From Chloroflexota bacterium (lineage in GTDB: Bacteria > Chloroflexota > Ktedonobacteria > Ktedonobacterales > Ktedonobacteraceae): 12,420 nucleotides of DNA. Below the pieces are notes generated by a model. The model did not search any database. It was given only the letters and a program-made list of their open reading frames with translations, and had not been told where the DNA came from. This document shows positions 7,036 to 12,420 of the stretch, one piece after another. The position numbers were made by a program, and so were the translations under genes. The stretch covers positions 1 to 12,420 of the forward strand of contig JAJZEJ010000605.1 in assembly GCA_021828635.1 (NCBI GenBank). The letters run 5' to 3'. Numbering within the stretch: position 1 is the first letter of the stretch; every line of letters starts with the position of its first letter.

Positions 7036-10000
7036 CTATTCTCCTCGCAACTCACCACTCTCATCGTGTGCGCTCTCTGGCACCCAAACAGCCCGCCCGC
7101 GGACGCGGGCTGTTTGGGTGCCAGTGCCACCCTCGGGATTTTCAAGGGCATAGGGGCGTGAGAGTGATTCTCGTTTTTCTATTGCTGCTCCTGTTTTTGC
7201 TCTTTTCCCGCCCCCGCCCCCGCCGCCACGTCGGCGTGCTGGAGCAAGCTGCTTGGCGCTCTCTTGTATTTCCATGCCTGTGTCCGCAGTTCCGCCTGCC
7301 GCTTCGACTTCGACCGCTTCAACTACAAAACCATCATCGGGCCAGGCCGTGCTATCTCTGGTTGGAAGCGAAGGCTGTAATGGCTGGGACGTTGAGAGAG
7401 GAGCGACCTCTTCATCGACGAGAACCACCGGACGGCTATGCCGCTCGTTAGAATGCTGCCGGAGCAGTGCAGCCATGTGTGCATCCCAAAGAGGGGGGGG
7501 CGCAATCTGTAATGAGAATGCAGGAAGTCGTTGCCCTTGTACTGTCCAGCGGGCGTAGCAGTGATAAGCATCAAGGTTGACTAAATCGGTGGCTTGAAGG
7601 CCATCCAGATAGGAAGAAAGCTGCTTGGCATCAGTGGCCTCCATTGCAAAACAGAAGAGGTGATCGCTATTGGTAAGCACCGTCGGCTTGAGTGAGCGAT
7701 CCACCTCATCCAGATACGAGAGTGATTGCGTTGCAAGGGCGAAGGAGCCACCATATTTGCGCAACTCTGCTAACATGGTGTTGTAGTCAATTCCCAGGTA
7801 GGTTTGAAATTCGTCAATCACCACCCAAAACCTGCGTCGATCTTCCTGCGAAAGACGGATTTGCTCGGCGAGTGCTGCTTGAAAAAGGCCCACAAGCGTT
7901 GCACCTACCAGTGCTGACACCTCTTCGCCGACAATGCCAGAGGCCGTGTTAACCAGGATAGCACGACCAGCTCGGATGTCGTCGGCGAGACGGATGGTCG
8001 CCCGACTCTGCCCCAGCAAACGGCGAGAAATTTTGGCCGCCGCATATTTCGAGATTTTATTGATGATTGAGGAAATAATCTCCTCACGATAACTCTGCCG
8101 CAACGGATCGTAGTAATGATGGAACCAGTCAAGAATGACAGGATCACGCACGTTGTCTAGCACCAGGTGGCGGAATCCCCACTGTTGCAATAATGGAATA
8201 ACATCTAACAGCGTATATTGTTCTCCGGCTGCGGAATCCCCCTCGTCTTCGATCCGGCGCAGGTTGGCTTCGGCAAGCGCCAGCAAGGCAAATTGCAGAA
8301 TATTTTCTGTGCGCGGTCCCCAACTACGCTGTTTCTGCCAGAAGGCAATGAAAACCGCCAAAATGTCATCCACTGTTTTGTCACGTCCACGTCCCTGTGT
8401 CATATCCAGGGGATTGAGGCCCGCTACCATCGTCTCGTCGGCGAGATCAATCAGCGTGACATCATCGTGTCGGAATGGTGGAATGCTACCGAGCAAAGCC
8501 AGAATGGTATCGCCATGTGGTTCCATGAAGAAGAGTCCGTTCTGCGTATGACTAAAATAGGCCAACGCCATATGCGAGAGGAGCGTGGACTTGCCCTTGC
8601 CAGTCGCTGCTACCAGCAGGCTATTCTGGCAGAAGAGATCGGCTGGGGCAAAGACTGACCAGTGTTGTCCAGCATGCTGACATTCTCCTACGCGGTATGG
8701 CAAGAGCGTGTGTGACGCTACAAGCTGCCTGGGCAACGGGCGACTGCGTGCTAGGCCACGTTCCAATCCGGCAATATCGGGGGCATCCTGATCGGAGATG
8801 AGGTGCCACAGTGCCGCGATTTCCTCTACTGACAGGTACAAAGGCGACGTGGCTATATCTCGTTCCCACTGCGCACGCCCTAGCAGGAGATGGGACAGGA
8901 ACCTTCTTATCTGGAAACCTACAGAGAGATAACTGCGGCTGCTCGCTGCCGCGCTAACGAGCATTGAAGAAGGAGAGACGGCAGGGTGAGCTTGAACGCT
9001 TCTCTGGTGCGTGAGGTTGGCCGCCTGGATATCATCTTGCTCAGATCGGGCCAGCACATGTGCGTGGCGCAAATGGCAAACGCGAGGTACCAGCACATTG
9101 CCCATCGGGTTTTCATACTGCCGATAGGCAGCAGCCAGTTGGGCTGCGATCTCCTGTCGTTTTTGTCTTTGTGTAAGGCGTGTCCAGGCCCACCGGTAGA
9201 GGTAACGAAGCCATGCTTTCATCTCGCTGAACGTTGGCTTTGTCTGAATATCAGGCAAAACAAGTGGCTCAACCTTACCAATCACCATAAGACGGAGCCG
9301 GGCGCGGTACGCTGCCTTCTTAGCCTTCTCACTCACTGCCTGACGGTCGTAGATCGGTGGAGTGGTTCCCCCCTTCTCGATACGTACCCACAAACGACTG
9401 ACAAGAAAGACAAAGACGAACACTCCTGCGGCTCCTGCTACAAGCAACGTCACCTGGGGTGCCGTCAAGACGGGCAAGTGGCCCTGCACAGCATCCAGCA
9501 CGTCCTGTTTGAACCAGGATGGCACAAGCGGGAACAAATAGGCACCGAATCTGCGTTCGAGAAGAGCAAGGACGACCAGAAGAGCTAATCCCATAATCAG
9601 GGCCATTGATGGTCTACTGCTGTTCTTATATTTCCCTACCGGCTGAGTCCAATTTCGCCTCTGTTCTGATTCTTGAATCGTGTGCAGATAAGGGCGTGTC
9701 CACCGTGGCGAAGCCGGAACCAGCGCCAGTTGCGAGATCACTCGAATATCATCTGGAAGACGCTGGAACGCTCCCAGGACAGCAAGGAGCGGATCATCTC
9801 CTACAACCGTATCACGCATGGCACTATTCCAGCTCCGTGCATCGAGCGTGCGCAAGGAAAGATACGATTGTCCACGTACCGCCAGTTCCACTACGGTGAG
9901 AGCCTCATCTTGTTCGAGTCGCAAGGGGTCATCCTGGGAAGGAAGAAAATCAATTCGCGCTTGCGGATAGAGTGCTTGTATCTGGCTTCGCAAGTGTGCA

Positions 10001-10287
10001 GTCGCCTCTGGGGTGCTGGCTCGTATCTGGAAACTCAGGCTATGTGTGTCTCCAGCAATTTCCAAAGCGATAGGCTGCTTTTTGAGAGCCAGCGACGCTA
10101 TTGTATTTTCCAGCGCCCGTAAGGAACGGTATGAGGTTCCCCCACCAGCGATCACCCGCGCCGCCCCTCCAGCACCACCTGTAGAGGATAGCTCGTAGAG
10201 AGGCAACGGTTGTGTGACATGCTCTGCCTGGTCGTGCAGGTGACGACCCGCAACTGGCATTGCTTGCTGTTGATGCCTGATAGGCAT
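7036..10287 (-). CDS. VirD4/TraG-like type IV coupling ATPase, membrane anchored
   Basis: A 1083-residue ATPase expected to dock DNA at a type IV secretion channel and pump it. The N-terminal region (about 40-220) is a soluble domain of mixed strands and helices that I do not recognise. Two membrane helices follow (about 228-243 and 277-298), then a basic helical linker, then the RecA-like motor. The motor has Walker A 'ATGKGKST' (561-568), 'FFMEPHGD' (586-593), Walker B 'FWVVIDEF' (820-827) and 'ALATQS' (850-855). The C-terminal tail (about 940-1083) looks disordered, with a run of seven glycines (1021-1027) and a palindrome-encoded stretch. Walker A sits far later than in standard VirD4 because of the long N-terminal half. 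The start at 10287 has AAGGAG 9 bases upstream. VirB4 is the alternative family, but the second, clearer VirB4 gene upstream makes coupling protein more likely. Confidence 0.82.
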   Translation of the reverse strand: MPIRHQQQAMPVAGRHLHDQAEHVTQPLPLYELSSTGGAGGAARVIAGGGTSYRSLRALENTIASLALKKQPIALEIAGDTHSLSFQIRASTPEATAHLRSQIQALYPQARIDFLPSQDDPLRLEQDEALTVVELAVRGQSYLSLRTLDARSWNSAMRDTVVGDDPLLAVLGAFQRLPDDIRVISQLALVPASPRWTRPYLHTIQESEQRRNWTQPVGKYKNSSRPSMALIMGLALLVVLALLERRFGAYLFPLVPSWFKQDVLDAVQGHLPVLTAPQVTLLVAGAAGVFVFVFLVSRLWVRIEKGGTTPPIYDRQAVSEKAKKAAYRARLRLMVIGKVEPLVLPDIQTKPTFSEMKAWLRYLYRWAWTRLTQRQKRQEIAAQLAAAYRQYENPMGNVLVPRVCHLRHAHVLARSEQDDIQAANLTHQRSVQAHPAVSPSSMLVSAAASSRSYLSVGFQIRRFLSHLLLGRAQWERDIATSPLYLSVEEIAALWHLISDQDAPDIAGLERGLARSRPLPRQLVASHTLLPYRVGECQHAGQHWSVFAPADLFCQNSLLVAATGKGKSTLLSHMALAYFSHTQNGLFFMEPHGDTILALLGSIPPFRHDDVTLIDLADETMVAGLNPLDMTQGRGRDKTVDDILAVFIAFWQKQRSWGPRTENILQFALLALAEANLRRIEDEGDSAAGEQYTLLDVIPLLQQWGFRHLVLDNVRDPVILDWFHHYYDPLRQSYREEIISSIINKISKYAAAKISRRLLGQSRATIRLADDIRAGRAILVNTASGIVGEEVSALVGATLVGLFQAALAEQIRLSQEDRRRFWVVIDEFQTYLGIDYNTMLAELRKYGGSFALATQSLSYLDEVDRSLKPTVLTNSDHLFCFAMEATDAKQLSSYLDGLQATDLVNLDAYHCYARWTVQGQRLPAFSLQIAPPPLWDAHMAALLRQHSNERHSRPVVLVDEEVAPLSTSQPLQPSLPTRDSTAWPDDGFVVEAVEVEAAGGTADTGMEIQESAKQLAPARRRGGGGGGGKRAKTGAAIEKRESLSRPYALENPEGGTGTQTARVRGRAVWVPESAHDESGELRGE
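7077..7124. repeat. Perfect 20-bp-arm palindrome inside the 3' end of the coupling ATPase gene
   Basis: Bases 7077-7096 pair perfectly with 7105-7124 around the 8-base loop CCGCGGAC. The GC-rich arms contain GGCACCCAAACAGCCCGC. The unit is 48 bp, exactly 16 codons, and encodes part of residues 1055-1071. No T-run follows on either strand, so it is not a standard terminator. It looks like an inserted palindromic element tolerated in a disordered tail. Confidence 0.9.
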
Positions 10288-10321
10288 AGGCGTCCACTCC
10301 TTTTATTTCTATTTCTATTAA

Positions 10322-10352
10322 ATTATCAAGAATTCATTCGACAAAAAGTCAA
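10322..10352 (-). promoter_or_regulatory. Candidate promoter for the coupling ATPase gene
   Basis: On the minus strand TTGACT (10352-10347) and GATAAT (10327-10322) are separated by 19 bp, slightly longer than ideal for a sigma-70 promoter. They lie 35-65 bp before the start codon in an AT-rich stretch, after a candidate terminator. This would let the coupling ATPase and downstream genes be expressed apart from virB4. Confidence 0.35.
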
Positions 10353-10405
10353 AACGAGTCAGTAGCTCACGTTACCTGCGGTGTTGATACCAATCGAATC
10401 GAAGC

Positions 10406-10428
10406 AAAACGTCCCATCGAGATGGAAC
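10406..10428 (-). terminator. Candidate intrinsic terminator after the VirB4-like gene
   Basis: On the minus strand GTTCCAT, a CTCG loop and ATGGGAC form a 7-bp stem with one G-U pair. It begins 4 bases beyond the virB4 stop codon and is followed by GTTTTG. The stem and T-run are both short, so termination would be partial at best. Confidence 0.4.
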
Positions 10429-10432
10429 CTCG

Positions 10433-12415
10433 TCACTGTATCGCCCGTTCTTTAGCAGACACAGAGGTGATGGAAAAAGATGGTTGTTCATCTTTTTCCA
10501 TCCGAGCCTGTTGTACCTGCATCAATTCACGAGGATCGGTCGTAGCAAGTTGATGTTCGAGTGAATTGGCTTCCACTGTCACAATGAGCCGTGTTCCTCC
10601 TGCCAGCAGCAAAGCTTCCGGCTTCTGCAAGCCCGTCAGCGCATGCTGCTCCGTGCGCGTGAGACCGAAGCGGGTAGCAACCGCCTGTGCCGAAGTGCGA
10701 TCTTGTCTCTTGAGTACTTTCGTAGAGGCATTTCCCGCAATCACCGCTCCATGTTTGTCATTGACAAACACCTCCGGCGATTGCGTAATTGTCACCAACC
10801 GGAGGTAGCGTTTCCGTGCGCGTCGGGCCAGATCAGCTAAGAAGCGTCCGCCTTCGGGATGTTCGAGCAACGACCATGCCTCGTCGATATAGAGAACGCG
10901 CGGTCGCGGATAGGTGAGAACGTGTGTCCACAAGCACTCGGCAATCAAGAGAATACCGATAGGGCGCAATTCACCACTCATGTCACGAATATCGAAAACC
11001 ACCAATCGGGCATCCAAACGCACATCAGTCGGAGCAGAAAACGTGCTGGAGAGACTCCCTTCTACATAGCGATACAGCCGGTCGCACAGTCCATACTCAT
11101 CTTTGCCTGCTGCGCCATCACTCAACACTTCATACAAATCGCGCAACACCGGAGACGCGAAGCCATGTGTCGCAGGATCGGCGGTGATACCCTTGCGACG
11201 ATATGCCTCATAGGTAGCTCGATCTAGCAAACCTTTCTCGCGTACTGAAAGAGGAGTAACGGTGGTTGGCCCTCTATCCGATAACATCAAATCATAAAGT
11301 GCATGCAGGCTTTGTACCTTTTCGGCGAGACGGTCTCCTCGGCTATAGGCCAAGTACGAAGCAATCGCCCCTCCTGGCGGCAGCAGATCAAAAGGGTTGA
11401 GGTGTTGCGTACTGCCAGGGGCTAGTCGCACGAGGGTACCATGTAATTCGGTACAGAGTCGTTCATATTCGCGTTCAGGGTCAATCACCGCAATTTGCAC
11501 ACCCTCATGCCGCATTCCCTCGTAGTAGCGCATGAGCAATTCACGCATAATCTTGAGTTTGCACATGTAGGACTTGCCAGCCCCCGTCACCGCTCCAAGA
11601 AAACGATGCGGATTATCTAGGTCATCGGCCCAATCGTCAATGATGACTGGCTCACCTGCCGCCGTTACGCCTTCCAGCACTCCACCTGCCATCACGAGGG
11701 CAGTGGAGAGAAACGGGAACCCATAGGCCACACTCAACGTATCAAGGAGCGTCGTGCGCTTGAGCCGGTCGTCCCCCCAGGGCTGCATCGCCTGATAAGC
11801 GGTCACATGTTCAAAAGTGGTTGGATGGGCTACAACCTGCAAATGTTTACAAAGCGCCAGCAGGCGGTCTGTGCGCATCTGCAGGTCATCTATCTTTTTG
11901 CTACGTATCTGCACATACAAACCAACCTCACAGAGCATCTCCTCGCGTTTCGCTACTTGCAGCAGAAGCCGTTCCACATCGTCGGAGGCGACCTGCTCAT
12001 CAGGGTTGTCTACGCGCCCTTGTTTGATAGCCAGACGTTTGGAGGCATGCAACTCTGCCTTGCGCCGTCGATAGCGACGGAGCATTGCTGTCGGCTCTTG
12101 CATGTGGACATGGATACTGACATCCACACTCTCATCGTGCGTGAGCAACGGAGCCAAAAACCCCATTTGCACCTCACGTGGATAGCCAACAATGGCGAAA
12201 AAACGCAGATACTCTCCATCCACCAGCACACAATCGGGACGTTCCTGCACTGCAGCGGGCGCAAGCAAATCTGCGACGTGTGTCCAACCAGGCGGTGGCA
12301 AACCATCCTTCTCAGGGTCGAAAAGTGGTTTTGCTTTTTGTTGTTTGCCTTTCCTCTCATGTACCTGGTCTCCAGGGATCACTGGCGTTATTGGCATCGG
12401 AGGATATCCTCCCAT
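10433..12415 (-). CDS. VirB4/TraC-like conjugation ATPase, possibly 5'-partial
   Basis: A 660-residue cytoplasmic ATPase that energises assembly of, or transport through, a type IV secretion system. The N-terminal half (about 45-230) holds the VirB4-type platform region. The motor has Walker A 'GAVTGAGKS' (274-282), 'VIDPEREY' (310-317), 'HLNPFDLL' (338-345), Walker B 'RVLYIDEAWSLL' (506-517) and 'ITQSPEVF' (543-550), all typical of VirB4/TraC/TrbE. No membrane helix is evident. Two starts are possible: ATG at 12415, with no room to see its ribosome-binding site, and ATG at 12397, which has GGGAGG about 10 bases upstream. The frame is also open to the window edge, so the gene could begin further right. 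It stands upstream of the coupling ATPase in the same direction, separated by 145 bp. Confidence 0.85.
   Translation of the reverse strand: MGGYPPMPITPVIPGDQVHERKGKQQKAKPLFDPEKDGLPPPGWTHVADLLAPAAVQERPDCVLVDGEYLRFFAIVGYPREVQMGFLAPLLTHDESVDVSIHVHMQEPTAMLRRYRRRKAELHASKRLAIKQGRVDNPDEQVASDDVERLLLQVAKREEMLCEVGLYVQIRSKKIDDLQMRTDRLLALCKHLQVVAHPTTFEHVTAYQAMQPWGDDRLKRTTLLDTLSVAYGFPFLSTALVMAGGVLEGVTAAGEPVIIDDWADDLDNPHRFLGAVTGAGKSYMCKLKIMRELLMRYYEGMRHEGVQIAVIDPEREYERLCTELHGTLVRLAPGSTQHLNPFDLLPPGGAIASYLAYSRGDRLAEKVQSLHALYDLMLSDRGPTTVTPLSVREKGLLDRATYEAYRRKGITADPATHGFASPVLRDLYEVLSDGAAGKDEYGLCDRLYRYVEGSLSSTFSAPTDVRLDARLVVFDIRDMSGELRPIGILLIAECLWTHVLTYPRPRVLYIDEAWSLLEHPEGGRFLADLARRARKRYLRLVTITQSPEVFVNDKHGAVIAGNASTKVLKRQDRTSAQAVATRFGLTRTEQHALTGLQKPEALLLAGGTRLIVTVEANSLEHQLATTDPRELMQVQQARMEKDEQPSFSITSVSAKERAIQ
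10469..10502. repeat. Perfect 14-bp-arm palindrome in the 3' end of the VirB4-like gene
   Basis: GATGGAAAAAGATG and its exact complement CATCTTTTTCCATC flank a 6-base loop. It lies within the last 25 codons (around residues 638-649), about 35 bp before the stop codon. The coding-strand hairpin is not followed by a T-run. Confidence 0.85.
12399..12412. promoter_or_regulatory. Palindrome covering the ribosome-binding site of the VirB4-like gene
   Basis: GGAGGATATCCTCC is a perfect 14-bp palindrome containing the GGAGG that would serve the ATG at 12397-12395. If that is the true start, base pairing between or within transcripts could mask the site. If translation begins at 12415 it is simply coding sequence. 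Confidence 0.35.
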
Positions 12416-12420
12416 ACCTG

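Noticed and set aside
7077..7124. Reading the large palindrome as a rho-independent terminator
   Set aside because: Neither strand has a T-run after the stem, and on the transcribed strand it lies inside coding sequence before the stop codon.
8986..9588. A 200-codon plus-strand open frame
   Set aside because: It is fully antisense to the coupling ATPase gene and its product shows no coherent motif.

Overview
The window looks like an accessory region of a Chloroflexota genome, most likely a Ktedonobacteria-type soil bacterium. This is inferred from the mix of protein families (replication-relaxation protein, VirB4 and coupling ATPases, a DpdA-like transglycosylase, a GH5-CBM2 cellulase, an IS4-type element) and not from any ribosomal marker. 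Every convincing gene lies on the minus strand, so transcription runs from the right edge to the left. No tRNA, rRNA or CRISPR array was seen.

Right part (about 5.0-12.4 kb) is a conjugation-type module. A VirB4/TraC-like ATPase (10433-12415) is followed by a candidate terminator and a candidate promoter. Next comes a membrane-anchored VirD4/TraG-like coupling ATPase (7036-10287), then, after only 5 bp, a replication-relaxation family protein (5087-7030) that appears to be an internal duplication with one degenerate half. VirB4 would power assembly or substrate movement, the coupling ATPase would engage DNA, and the replication-relaxation protein is the likely DNA-processing partner. No classical HUH relaxase is visible here. 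Two of these genes carry perfect palindromes inside the last few dozen codons of their coding sequence.

Middle (3785-5017) is a tRNA-guanine-transglycosylase-fold protein resembling DpdA, the enzyme that puts 7-deazaguanine bases into DNA, with an added N-terminal four-cysteine zinc knuckle. It follows the conjugation genes in the same direction with no other dpd gene in view. It is the best candidate in the window for an undescribed function, perhaps modification of the element's own DNA.

Left part holds cargo or chromosomal genes. There is a secreted GH5 cellulase with a C-terminal CBM2 (1996-3528), whose start codon lies in a 9-bp tandem repeat. Next to it is a two-helix membrane protein gene (from 1909) cut at position 1378 by a complete 1356-bp IS4-family element (23-1378) with perfect 20-bp terminal repeats. 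The IS has no recognisable target duplication, so the left flank (1-22) may not be the original continuation of the broken gene.
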